From NCBI GenBank assembly GCA_028293745.1, contig JAQGOF010000067.1, forward strand, positions 1 through 64,000: a DNA stretch of 64,000 bases. The letters are read 5' to 3'. Origin of the DNA: Gammaproteobacteria bacterium. Lineage in GTDB: Bacteria > Pseudomonadota > Gammaproteobacteria > Steroidobacterales > Steroidobacteraceae. A program made the translations under genes and the position numbers. How positions within the stretch are numbered: position 1 is the stretch's first letter; each line of letters opens with the position of its first letter. Of the stretch, positions 36,962 through 49,013 are shown in pieces. The notes under the pieces are model-generated. The model had not been told where the DNA came from. It was given only the letters and a program-made list of their open reading frames with translations, and made no database searches.

Positions 36962-39598
36962 ATGAAGAACTGCGCGAGTGGTGCCTGCAGACACTTTTGC
37001 GTGCTCATACTGGGAGCGGCCCTGGCATTTCCGGCCCTGGCATATGCATCGGCCGACGACCAGCTCGAGGAGGTCGTGGTCACGGCACAGAAGCGGACCG
37101 AGAACATCCAGGAGGTGCCGATTGCGGTGTCCGCGTTTGGCTCAGCTCAGCTCGAGCAGCGAGGCATCACCAGCGTCTCGCAGCTCAGCAATCTTGCGCC
37201 CAACGTCAATCTCGATGCCGGGACGCCCTTCTCCGGCTCCGACACGGTGCTATCCGCCTACATCCGCGGTATCGGCCAGGATGATTTCGCCTTTAACCTC
37301 GATCCTGGCGTGGGCGTATACGTTGACGGCGTTTACCTGGCCCGCAGCGTCGGTGCTAACACCACGATGCTGGATGTCGATCGGGTCGAGATACTCAAGG
37401 GGCCACAGGGCACCCTGTTCGGACGCAACACCATCGGCGGCGCCATCTCGATCGTGACGCGCGATCCTGGCAAGGAATTCACGGTCAAAGGCGATGTGAC
37501 CACGGGCTCACGCCAGCGCTTCGATGCCAAGGTCTCCTTCGACGTGCCGTTCACGGACTGGATACTGAGCACGATTTCGTTCTCCACCCAGAAGCAGACG
37601 GGGTATCAGCATCGCATTCCCTTCGTGCAGACGAACGCCGGCGGCTCGGCGGGCATCCCCGATTGCACGACTCCAACCTGCCCTTACATCACCGACGCAA
37701 TCCAGGCATTCCCGGCGGCCGGTTATCAGACCTCGCAGAACGAAGGCGGAATCAACAAGTGGAGCGGCCGGGCGAAAGTGGTGTTCCTGCTCACCGATGA
37801 CTTCAAAGTCACGGCCACGGGCGACTATCTGAACGTTGATCAGCCCGCGTCTGCGAATACGGTCATTGGTATCAACAACGCCCAACTGGGTCCGGGTGGC
37901 TTGTCAGGGGTGTCCAACGCATGCCTCCTCGGCGCGCCCATCGGCGTGCTGTGCAAGCTGCCGCGCGGCGGCCTCAGTCCGACACCGACGCCCATGCCGA
38001 TATCTCCACCATTGGCTGGCGTCAATGTGGATGGCAATCCGTACAACAACTATCTGCCCTACGACTCGCGTTTCGAGACCGGAAACATCGACACCAGCTA
38101 TGCCACCGGCAACAGCTTCTCGAAGCTCAAGAACTGGGGTGTTTCCACAGTAGTGGACTGGAGCATAGGCCAAGGCATGAATCTCAAGTGGATCAACGCC
38201 TACCGCGACATGCGTTGGGATGTCGGCATGGACCTGGACGGGTCGCCGCAGAACGTGCTGCAAACTTCGTTCGACATGATCCAGCACCAGACCTCCGAGG
38301 AGCTGCAGTTGAACGGTATCGCGGTCGACGACCGGCTCAACTACGCCGTTGGCGCGTACTACTTCGAGGAATCCGGACACCTGCACGACTTCGTGACCTT
38401 CCCCATGGGCATCCTGATGATCGACGGACCCAACGATCTGCGCACGAAAGCCGAAGCCTTGTATGCCCATCTGAACTTCAAGCTGACCGAGCACTGGGGC
38501 CTGACTCTCGGCGGGCGCGAGACTCACGAGCACAAGGAGTTCCAGGGATACCAGACGGACGACAACGGCCTGAGCTACAAGATCACGGGCTGCTATCCGC
38601 CAGACGCCCCGAACACCCTCGGCGCGCCCCCCAGTCTCACCTGCCAGCAGGCACTCGGATTTCCGGTACCAGGCAGCCCCTACACGTACTACCCGAAAGG
38701 ACCCTTCACCCAAAACTACAACAACTTTTCGCCGACGGCGGGTATCGAGTTCCACATCAACGCCGACCAGATGCTGTACGCGTCATACTCGAAGGGCTAC
38801 AAGACCGGCAGCTGGACGACCCGCCTCTCGAGCCCTCATCCAACGTATGACAGCAGCCTGCACTTCAACCCGGAATTCGCGAAGTCCGAGGAGCTGGGTT
38901 ACAAGTCGGAGCTGATCGACCACCGCCTGCGCCTGAATCTCGCGGCCTTCCATACGAAGTACGACAACATCCAGCTGAACTCGCAACAGGGCATTTCACC
39001 GACGATCGTCAACGCCGGCGACGCCACGATCTACGGGTTTGAAGCTGAAGCGCAAGCCGTGCTCGGTGGCGGGTTCTCCATCAACGCCTCGGCCGGGTAT
39101 ACGCATGCGAAGTATGACAGGTTGAATAACGTCATCGACAATGGGTATCTGCTGACTGCGCACTCCTGTCCGGAGAGAGATCCAAACGCACCGGCACCGA
39201 CCGCCATACCGGCATCCTATAGCAACGGCGTGTGCGAGCTACCCAAGACGCCCAAGTTCAAGGGATTCGTCGGCCCGCAATACGCCTTCAATCTGCCGAA
39301 CAGCGCCGGGCTGTTGTTGAACGCCGATGTGACCTACATCACCAAGGAGTACAACGACATTGGCAATACCTGGCAGCTCGCGCGTCCGGCCATGAGCCTG
39401 ATCAACGCCTCGATCACGTATCAGGCGCCGAGCAGGCAGTGGGAAGTGGCCGTAGGTGGCATCAACCTGAGCGACAAGCGCTACGTCGTCAGTGGTCAGA
39501 ACCAGGGTGGCGTTGCCGTGATCGATGCATCGTACAATGCTCCCCGGGAGTGGTACGCGACGTTCCGCTACCGGCCCGAGTTCGGTGGAGGCAAGTAA
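36962..39598 (+). CDS. TonB-dependent receptor
   Basis: LEEVVVTAQKRTENIQEVPIAVSAFGSAQLEQRGI...RVEILKGPQGTLFGRNTIGGAISIVTRDPG...C-terminal FRYRPEFGGGK. Confidence 0.95.
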   Translation: MKNCASGACRHFCVLILGAALAFPALAYASADDQLEEVVVTAQKRTENIQEVPIAVSAFGSAQLEQRGITSVSQLSNLAPNVNLDAGTPFSGSDTVLSAYIRGIGQDDFAFNLDPGVGVYVDGVYLARSVGANTTMLDVDRVEILKGPQGTLFGRNTIGGAISIVTRDPGKEFTVKGDVTTGSRQRFDAKVSFDVPFTDWILSTISFSTQKQTGYQHRIPFVQTNAGGSAGIPDCTTPTCPYITDAIQAFPAAGYQTSQNEGGINKWSGRAKVVFLLTDDFKVTATGDYLNVDQPASANTVIGINNAQLGPGGLSGVSNACLLGAPIGVLCKLPRGGLSPTPTPMPISPPLAGVNVDGNPYNNYLPYDSRFETGNIDTSYATGNSFSKLKNWGVSTVVDWSIGQGMNLKWINAYRDMRWDVGMDLDGSPQNVLQTSFDMIQHQTSEELQLNGIAVDDRLNYAVGAYYFEESGHLHDFVTFPMGILMIDGPNDLRTKAEALYAHLNFKLTEHWGLTLGGRETHEHKEFQGYQTDDNGLSYKITGCYPPDAPNTLGAPPSLTCQQALGFPVPGSPYTYYPKGPFTQNYNNFSPTAGIEFHINADQMLYASYSKGYKTGSWTTRLSSPHPTYDSSLHFNPEFAKSEELGYKSELIDHRLRLNLAAFHTKYDNIQLNSQQGISPTIVNAGDATIYGFEAEAQAVLGGGFSINASAGYTHAKYDRLNNVIDNGYLLTAHSCPERDPNAPAPTAIPASYSNGVCELPKTPKFKGFVGPQYAFNLPNSAGLLLNADVTYITKEYNDIGNTWQLARPAMSLINASITYQAPSRQWEVAVGGINLSDKRYVVSGQNQGGVAVIDASYNAPREWYATFRYRPEFGGGK

Positions 39599-39647
39599 CG
39601 CGGGCTCATTTGTTGCTTCACAGGGCACCTCACCCGGAAGACTGCAT

Positions 39648-40691
39648 ATGCGATTCAAGAAGCTCGGCAATACTGGCCTGCTCGTCTCGGAGATCTGCCT
39701 CGGAACCATGACCTTCGGCAGCGGCGAAGGCCTGTGGCGGGCCATCGGCCACTTGGATCAGCCTGCGGTCAATAGCATCGTGCGCGCAGCTTTTGACCGT
39801 GGCGTCAACTTCCTGGATACGGCAGACGTCTACCACGCTGGCCGCTCCGAGGTAATGACGGGTGAGGCGCTGAGAAATCTAGGTATCAGCCGTGGCCAGT
39901 TCGTCCTTGCGACAAAAGTACACGGACGGATGGGGCCAGGGCCCAACCAGTTGGGCTTGTCGCGCGCCCACATCCTTCACGCAGTCGATGAGAGCCTGGA
40001 GCGGCTCAAACTCGACTATATCGATCTGTACCAGATACACGGGTTCGATGCGCTGACACCCTTCGAAGAGACCCTGGATGCGCTCAACGATTGCGTACGG
40101 GCGGGCAAGGTTCGCTATATCGGCTTGTGCAACCTGGCCGCGTGGCAGATTACGAAATCGCTCTGGATCTCCGACACGCGCAACTTGGAGCGCTTCCAGA
40201 GCGTGCAGGCCTACTACAGCATCGCGGGGCGCGATCTCGAGCGTGAGATCGTACCGCTCGCCAACGACCAGCAGCTTGCGATACTGCCGTGGAGTCCGCT
40301 CGCCGGCGGGCTGTTGAGCGGTAAGTTCTCGCGCGACGACAAGGGGCCTGAAGGCACGCGGCGTGCCTCGTTCGATTTCCCGCCGGTAGACAAAGACCGC
40401 GCGTTCCGTGTCATTGATGCGATGAGACCGATTGCGAAGTCACACGGCGTATCGGTGGCGAGAGTTGCGCTGGCGTGGCTGCTGCACAAGGCGCCGGTCA
40501 CGTCAGTGATCATCGGAGCAAAAAACACTGAGCAGTTGCAGGACAACGTGGCCGCCGTGGACCTGAAACTGACCAGCGATGACATGGCGACGCTCGACAA
40601 GGTCTCCGCCCTGCCGCCCGAATATCCAGGGTGGATGGTGGACCGGCAATCCGCCGACCGGCTCGCGCTGCTCAATCCTTCTCGCAGCTGA
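39648..40691 (+). CDS. Aldo/keto reductase
   Basis: MRFKKLGNTGLLVSEICLGTMTFGSG...GVNFLDTADVYHAGRSE...YIDLYQIHGFD...VTSVIIGAKNTEQLQDN. Confidence 0.93.
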   Translation: MRFKKLGNTGLLVSEICLGTMTFGSGEGLWRAIGHLDQPAVNSIVRAAFDRGVNFLDTADVYHAGRSEVMTGEALRNLGISRGQFVLATKVHGRMGPGPNQLGLSRAHILHAVDESLERLKLDYIDLYQIHGFDALTPFEETLDALNDCVRAGKVRYIGLCNLAAWQITKSLWISDTRNLERFQSVQAYYSIAGRDLEREIVPLANDQQLAILPWSPLAGGLLSGKFSRDDKGPEGTRRASFDFPPVDKDRAFRVIDAMRPIAKSHGVSVARVALAWLLHKAPVTSVIIGAKNTEQLQDNVAAVDLKLTSDDMATLDKVSALPPEYPGWMVDRQSADRLALLNPSRS

Positions 40692-41433
40692 ACGCAACCG
40701 TTTCGTACGGAACAGTCACCTCGTCCTGGCCGAGTGCAGGGGTCCTTGCAATCAGGTCGCGCAGCCGCGCCGCCACGATGTGTTGCTGCGGCCGCTCGAG
40801 CGCGGCGATAAAGCTGGTTGATAGCACTCGATCCACGATCACCTGTTCCGGCGCTCCCGTGTGACCGTTGGGGAAACGCTTTTCGCGCAACGGTCCGAAA
40901 CCTTCGGCCGGGAAGAGCTTCCGCCATTCGCCACTGCTATACCGTGGGGAATTGCCTTCGTATGGAGCCATGATAGCTGTCATCGCAGCCGCCCAGTCCA
41001 CCGACTCGTCTCGCACGTTCCAGATGAGGCCGAAGGACCCTCCCGGGCGTAACACGCGATGTATCTCCTTCAACGCAGCCTCTGTTGCGAACCAATGAAA
41101 TGACTGCGCGCAGACTACGCAGTCAACGGCCCCGTTGTTCACGGGTATGCTTTCTGCCGTGCCTGACCGGGCAGCTACGGTCGGAACGGTCTGGGTGAGT
41201 TGGGCCAACATCTCCTGTACCGGCTCAACCGCGATGATGTTGGCGCCGGTTGCCAGGAGCCTGCGTGTGAATTTGCCGGTACCCGCGCCCAGATCGACGA
41301 CGGTGCGGGTGTCATCCAACTTCAGATAGTCGCGCAACCATTGGTCGAGCGCGACAGGGTATTCGGGGCGGCCACGCGAATACGCCTGCGCTTCCCGTGC
41401 GAAACCCTTGGCCGCAGCCTCGTGCATAGACAC
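40672..41433 (-). CDS. Class I SAM-dependent methyltransferase
   Basis: TVVDLGAGTGKFTRRLLATGANIIAVEPVQEML...CAQSFHWFATEAALKEIHRVLRPGGSFGLIWNVRD. Confidence 0.92.
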   Translation of the reverse strand: MSMHEAAAKGFAREAQAYSRGRPEYPVALDQWLRDYLKLDDTRTVVDLGAGTGKFTRRLLATGANIIAVEPVQEMLAQLTQTVPTVAARSGTAESIPVNNGAVDCVVCAQSFHWFATEAALKEIHRVLRPGGSFGLIWNVRDESVDWAAAMTAIMAPYEGNSPRYSSGEWRKLFPAEGFGPLREKRFPNGHTGAPEQVIVDRVLSTSFIAALERPQQHIVAARLRDLIARTPALGQDEVTVPYETVAFSCEKD

Positions 41434-41518
41434 ATTCTAGTCCAAGCCCGCGAATGAGCGGTGCATCGTTTGTGAGGCCGCGGGCCCGGAACCGCTGCTG
41501 CTGCGAGTGCGCCGAAAG

Positions 41519-44024
<2,506 letters not shown>

Positions 44025-44029
44025 AATTT

Positions 44030-46048
44030 TCAACTCAACGAATAGTCCTTCTGCGTACGTGCATACTCGGCGAAATAATCCAACGCGTGCGGGTTTGCCA
44101 CCGCGTCCCGATTGGCAGCCTTCTCGGGAGCGATTCCCATGAGTATCTTGCGCACGGGAACTTCCATCTTCTTGCCGGTCAGCGTGAAGGGAATCGCAGC
44201 CACCTGGCAGATCTTGTCGGGCACGTGCCGTGGCGAATACTCGCGGCGCAAAGTGGCGCGAATCCTGTCGCTGATGGCCTCATCGAGGACCAGGCCCTCC
44301 TTGAGCTTCACGAACAGCGGCATGAAGAATTTGCCCTGCGGCAGGTCGAGGTTGACGATGAGAGAGTCGTCGACCTCGGGCAATGTCGCCAACGAGCGGT
44401 AGATCTCCGCGGTTCCAATACGAACGCCATGGCGATTGAGCGTGGCGTCGGACCGTCCGAGCACGAAAGCGCCACCGCGCTCGTTGATCCGGAAGAAGTC
44501 GCCGTGACGCCAGACACCCGGAAACTCCTGAAAATAGGAATCCAGGTAGCGTTTGTTATCCGTGTCATTCCAGAAACAAACGGGCATGGACGGCATGGGC
44601 TGCGTGACGACCAGCTCTCCAACCTGGTTCACCACCTTCTCGCCGCGCTCGTTGAATGCATACACGGCGGCCCCGAGGGAGCGCGCCTGGATCTCTCCCG
44701 CGTACACCGGCAGGATCGAGGCTCCCCCGACAAACCCCGTGCAGACATCAGTTCCGCCGCTGCCCGATGCAACCCACAAGTCCTCCTTGACATTGTTGTA
44801 GAGCCACGCCATGCATTCAGGCGTCACCGGTGAACCCGCGAGACAGACACCTTGCAACGTTGACAGCTTGAAACTGTCCTTGGGCACGAACCCGCCCTTC
44901 TGCAGTGCCGACACATATGTCGGGCTCGTGCCGAACAGCGAGGCACCCGAATCGTCCACCATCTTCCACAGAACATCCGGACTCGGCCAGGCCGGATTGC
45001 CGTCGTACAACACCGGTACGACGTTGGAGAGCAGCGAGCTGACGAGGAAGTTCCACATCATCCAGCCGGTCGTGGTGAAGAAGAACAGCCGCTCGCCCGG
45101 GTGCACGTCGAAGTTGAATGCCAGGTGCTTCAGCTGCTCGAGAATGATGCCGCCGTGACTGTGGCAGATGGGCTTCGGCAGGCCGGTCGTGCCCGAGGAG
45201 AACAATATCCACAGCGGCTGCTCGAACGGCACCTGCTCGAACTCAAACTCGTCCGGCGGCACGGCTGGATGCCTGAAAAGCTCATCCCAGAGGATGGTAT
45301 TGGACGACAGGGGCTGGCGGTCATCCCGATTCAGGTAAGGCAGGTAGATCACATGGCGCAGCGACTCGAGCTGGCCGATGATCTTCTGCACCTCGGCCTT
45401 GCGCTCGAAGGGCTTGCCGCCGTACTGGTAGCCATCGACACAGAACATGACCTTCGGCGCGAGCTGCGAGTAACGATCCAACACGCCGCGGGTGCCGAAA
45501 TCCGGGCCACAGCTGGACCAGACCGCACCAATGCTGGTCGTCGCCAGCATCGCGATGATGGTCTCCGGCGCGTTCGGCATGTAGGCGACGACGCGGTCGC
45601 CCGGCTCCACACCCAACTTGCGCAGTTGGGTTGCGAGGATACGCACCTTCCCGCCGAGCTCCTCCCAGGACATGCGCGACAGTGGCGCCCGCTCGCTCAG
45701 ATACATCAATGCATCGGCGTTCGGGCGCTCGTGGCGCAAGGCATGTTGCGCGTAGTTCAAACGCGCGCCAGGAAACCATTTCGCACCCGGCATCCGCCGG
45801 TCGGCCAGGACACGCTCATAGGGAGTCGAAGAGCGAACGTCGAAGTAGTCCCAGATCGCCTGCCAGAACGCTTCGAGGTCATCGACGGACCACTGCCATA
45901 GCTCGGCATAGCTGGCGAACTTGAGCCCCCGTTCCTTCGCCAGCCAGTGCATCAAGGCCGTGAGAAGCGACCTCTCGATGCGCTCCGGACTTGGCGTCCA
46001 CAACAGGTCCCCTTCATTCACCACCGACATGTGACGCACACTCGACAT
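44030..46048 (-). CDS. aacS: Acetoacetyl-CoA synthetase
   Basis: ANL superfamily, LWTPSPERIERSLLTALMHWL...WQAIWDYFDV...GAKWFPGARLNYAQH...LFSSGTTGLPKPICHSHGGIILEQLKH. Confidence 0.92.
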   Translation of the reverse strand: MSSVRHMSVVNEGDLLWTPSPERIERSLLTALMHWLAKERGLKFASYAELWQWSVDDLEAFWQAIWDYFDVRSSTPYERVLADRRMPGAKWFPGARLNYAQHALRHERPNADALMYLSERAPLSRMSWEELGGKVRILATQLRKLGVEPGDRVVAYMPNAPETIIAMLATTSIGAVWSSCGPDFGTRGVLDRYSQLAPKVMFCVDGYQYGGKPFERKAEVQKIIGQLESLRHVIYLPYLNRDDRQPLSSNTILWDELFRHPAVPPDEFEFEQVPFEQPLWILFSSGTTGLPKPICHSHGGIILEQLKHLAFNFDVHPGERLFFFTTTGWMMWNFLVSSLLSNVVPVLYDGNPAWPSPDVLWKMVDDSGASLFGTSPTYVSALQKGGFVPKDSFKLSTLQGVCLAGSPVTPECMAWLYNNVKEDLWVASGSGGTDVCTGFVGGASILPVYAGEIQARSLGAAVYAFNERGEKVVNQVGELVVTQPMPSMPVCFWNDTDNKRYLDSYFQEFPGVWRHGDFFRINERGGAFVLGRSDATLNRHGVRIGTAEIYRSLATLPEVDDSLIVNLDLPQGKFFMPLFVKLKEGLVLDEAISDRIRATLRREYSPRHVPDKICQVAAIPFTLTGKKMEVPVRKILMGIAPEKAANRDAVANPHALDYFAEYARTQKDYSLS

Positions 46049-46076
46049 GAGCACTGCAGCCCCCTCTTACCTCTAA

Positions 46077-47282
46077 CTACAGGCGCTCGATGATCATCGC
46101 GATGCCCTGGCCCACTCCGATGCACATCGTGCACAGCGCGTGGCGGCCCCGAGTTGCGGCAAGCTGATACATTGCGGTCGTCACGAGCCTCGCGCCGGTC
46201 ATGCCGAGCGGATGGCCAATTGCGATAGCGCCGCCGTTTGCATTGACGTGTTCGGCATCGTCCGCAAGTCCGAGCTCGCGCAACACTGCGAGGCCCTGCG
46301 ATGCGAACGCTTCGTTTAGTTCAACAACATCCATCTTTCGGATATCCAGACCCACGCGGCCCAACGCTTTGCGGCTCGCGGGCACCGGGCCCATTCCCAT
46401 GATTCGAGGCTCGACACCGGCAGTCGCCGCCGTGACGATGCGCGCACGCGGAGTGAGTCCGAAGCGCTTCGCAGCCTGTTCGGACGCAACGATCAACGCA
46501 CAAGCGCCGTCATTCACGCCGGAAGCATTGCCTGCCGTAACGGTTCCGTTCGACCGGAAAGGAGTTGAAAGCTTCGCCAGCTGTTCGAGTGTCGTGTCAG
46601 GACGAGGATGCTCGTCCCGCGTAACGAGCAGCGGCTTGCCTTTGCGCTGTGGAATCTCGACAGGGATCAGCTCGGACTCGAAGAATCCGCGCGCATAAGC
46701 CGCAGCCGTACGTTGCTGGCTGCGCAGGGCGAACTTGTCCTGATCCTCGCGCGATACGCCATAACCGGCGGCGACGTTCTCGCCCGTTTCGGGCATCGAG
46801 TCCACGCCGTACTTCTGCTCGAGGCGGGAATTGATGAAGCGCCAGCCGATCGTCGTGTCGTAGATCTCGGCCGCCCGGCTGAACGCCGAATCGGCCTTCG
46901 GCATCACGAAGGGTGCGCGCGACATCGATTCCACGCCGCCCGCAATGATGAGATCGGCCTCACCCGCCTTGATGGTCCGGGCGGCCAGGGCGATGGCGTC
47001 CATGCCGGATCCGCAGAGCCGGTTTACGGTGGCACCCGGCACATCCACCGGAAGACCCGCCAGGAGCGCAGCCATCCGCGCAACGTTTCGGTTGTCCTCA
47101 CCCGCCTGGTTGGCGCAGCCCAGGAACACATCGTCGATGGCCTCGGGGTCCAAGGAAGGGTTGCGGGAGATCAAAGCGGCAATGGGAAGGGCCGCCAGAT
47201 CGTCCGGCCGCACGGAGGACAGAGCGCCGCCGTACCGGCCGATGGGGGTTCGTACGGCGTCGCAAATGAAAGCGTCAATCAT
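46077..47282 (-). CDS. pcaF: 3-oxoadipyl-CoA / acetyl-CoA thiolase (PcaF-like)
   Basis: MIDAFICDAVRTPIGRYGGALSSVRPDDLAALPIAALI...QAGEDNRNVARMAALLAGLPVDVPGATVNRLCGSGMDAIALAARTIKAGEADLIIAGGVESMSRAPFV...PVPASRKAL; typical PcaF features. Confidence 0.87.
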   Translation of the reverse strand: MIDAFICDAVRTPIGRYGGALSSVRPDDLAALPIAALISRNPSLDPEAIDDVFLGCANQAGEDNRNVARMAALLAGLPVDVPGATVNRLCGSGMDAIALAARTIKAGEADLIIAGGVESMSRAPFVMPKADSAFSRAAEIYDTTIGWRFINSRLEQKYGVDSMPETGENVAAGYGVSREDQDKFALRSQQRTAAAYARGFFESELIPVEIPQRKGKPLLVTRDEHPRPDTTLEQLAKLSTPFRSNGTVTAGNASGVNDGACALIVASEQAAKRFGLTPRARIVTAATAGVEPRIMGMGPVPASRKALGRVGLDIRKMDVVELNEAFASQGLAVLRELGLADDAEHVNANGGAIAIGHPLGMTGARLVTTAMYQLAATRGRHALCTMCIGVGQGIAMIIERL

Positions 47283-47362
47283 GGGTCAGGCCTCGAATCT
47301 GGCGTCGGGACGCGCGCGCCCTGGGGTCGCAAATAATACGATGACAGGCGCCGCGGGCCAGG

Positions 47363-47377
47363 GTACGATTACCGTAC
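47363..47377. promoter_or_regulatory. Inverted repeat GTACG-ATTAC-CGTAC, candidate IclR/PcaR-type operator
   Basis: Perfect 5-bp arms, 5-nt spacer, in the divergent pcaF/IclR intergenic region. Confidence 0.55.
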
Positions 47378-47406
47378 TCGGCATCCAATACCTATAAGAG
47401 TAAGCA

Positions 47407-48264
47407 ATGTTGCAGTCTAAAACTTTTCCCAAGACTTCGGGTTCGTTTATCGCACCACGAGTGATGAGCGCCACCGATCCGGACAACGTCCTGTTCCGCG
47501 GCGGCGATCCGGACTTCATGACGTCCCTGGCGAGGGGGTTGCATGTCATTCGGGCGTTCGCGGGGGTCGACCGCCGGCTCACCATCGCGGATGTGAGTCG
47601 TGCGACTGGGTTGACGCGGGCCGTAGTACGCCGGTGCCTGTACACCCTGAAAGAACTTGGGTACGCGGCGACCGACGGCCGCATGTATTTCCTCCAACCC
47701 CGGATTCTCAATCTCGGTTACGCCTATCTCTCAACCGCTCCAGTCCCGATTGCCGCGCAGCCGGTGCTCGAGGAAATGAGCGAAGCGCTGGGCGAGGCGT
47801 CATCCGTCGCGGTGCTGGACGACGGCGCGGTCGTCTACGTTGGCCGTGCCGCGACCAAGCGAATCATGTCGGTAACACTCGGAGTTGGTAGCCGGCTGCC
47901 GGCCTATTGCACCGCGTTGGGACGTGTTCTGCTCGCTCATCTGACCGACGAGCAGGTGAACTCCGAGCTGGCGAAGGTCGACTTCATCCAGCACACCAAG
48001 CACACGGTCACCTCGCGCAAGCGCCTGGAGGAGATCCTCGTCGGCGTGCGGCAGGATGGTTTCGCGCTCAACGACCAGGAGCTCGAAATCGGGCTGCGCT
48101 CGATCGCCGTGCCGGTGCGGAACGTGGTCGGCACAGTGGTTGCCGCAATGAATGTGAGCTCACAGGCCTCGAGGGTCTCGCGCCGTGAGCTGCTGGAGCG
48201 GTGCCTGCCCGTGTTGCGCGGTGCCGCGGAAAAACTGAGCAGCCAGCTGCCGCCACCGCGATAG
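47407..48264 (+). CDS. IclR-family regulator, PcaR/PcaU/PobR-like
   Basis: MTSLARGLHVIRAFAGVDRRLTIADVSRATGLTRAVVRRCLYTLKELGYA...LPAYCTALGRVLLAHL...LNDQELEIGLRSIAVPVRN; divergent from pcaF. Confidence 0.92.
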   Translation: MLQSKTFPKTSGSFIAPRVMSATDPDNVLFRGGDPDFMTSLARGLHVIRAFAGVDRRLTIADVSRATGLTRAVVRRCLYTLKELGYAATDGRMYFLQPRILNLGYAYLSTAPVPIAAQPVLEEMSEALGEASSVAVLDDGAVVYVGRAATKRIMSVTLGVGSRLPAYCTALGRVLLAHLTDEQVNSELAKVDFIQHTKHTVTSRKRLEEILVGVRQDGFALNDQELEIGLRSIAVPVRNVVGTVVAAMNVSSQASRVSRRELLERCLPVLRGAAEKLSSQLPPPR

Positions 48265-48395
48265 GCCCGCCGCCGCAGGTGCGCCGCGCCGTACCGGCTG
48301 ACCGCCGGTACAGTGAGCGGTACAGCGCGTCCTGTGTATCTGCCGCGCCAGCGTGCAACTCCGTAGCTTGTAGTCCTGCCGAACAGGACTACACC

Positions 48396-48983
48396 ATGAT
48401 CGACCCTCTCCCTTTCGCAACATACTCGTTCGTCATGTCCATCACGCCGGGGCCGAACAACGTCATGTTGACGGCGTCCGGGGCGACATTTGGTTTCCGT
48501 CGAACGGTGCCTCACATATTCGGAGTTTGCGCCGGCTTCAGCGTGGTGCTCCTCGCCGTCTGCGCCGGGTTGGACGCGCTCTTCACGCGCTGGCCGGAGG
48601 CTCAGACGGTGTTGCGATGGGCAGGCGCGGCGTACCTCGTCTACCTGGGCTGGCGGATTTTGCGCTCGGGCGAGGCAAAGGCCGGGCATAGCCCGAAACC
48701 CCTTACAGTGCTCGAGGCCGCGGCTTTTCAGTTCCTCAATCCCAAGGCGTGGGTGATGACGCTGACGGCCGCCGCAATGTTCCTGCCGCGTGAGCTGGGG
48801 TTCGTGACAGCGTGCGTGTACATGGTTGGCGTGATGGCGCTGATCAATCTGCCGTGCATCACCGCGTGGGCTCTTTTTGGCAGCTCCCTGCGAAGTTTCC
48901 TGGCCCGGCCCGCCGGCCGCGTTGCGTTCAATGCCATGATGTCGGTGGCCCTGGCCGTCACCGGCATCGCGATGGTGATGTAG
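48396..48983 (+). CDS. LysE/RhtB-family translocator
   Basis: MIDPLPFATYSFVMSITPGPNNVMLTASGATFGFRRTVPHIFGVCAGF...FQFLNPKAWVM. Confidence 0.93.
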   Translation: MIDPLPFATYSFVMSITPGPNNVMLTASGATFGFRRTVPHIFGVCAGFSVVLLAVCAGLDALFTRWPEAQTVLRWAGAAYLVYLGWRILRSGEAKAGHSPKPLTVLEAAAFQFLNPKAWVMTLTAAAMFLPRELGFVTACVYMVGVMALINLPCITAWALFGSSLRSFLARPAGRVAFNAMMSVALAVTGIAMVM

Positions 48984-49013
48984 TAACCTGCAGCATCCAA
49001 CCAGTGAGGCACC

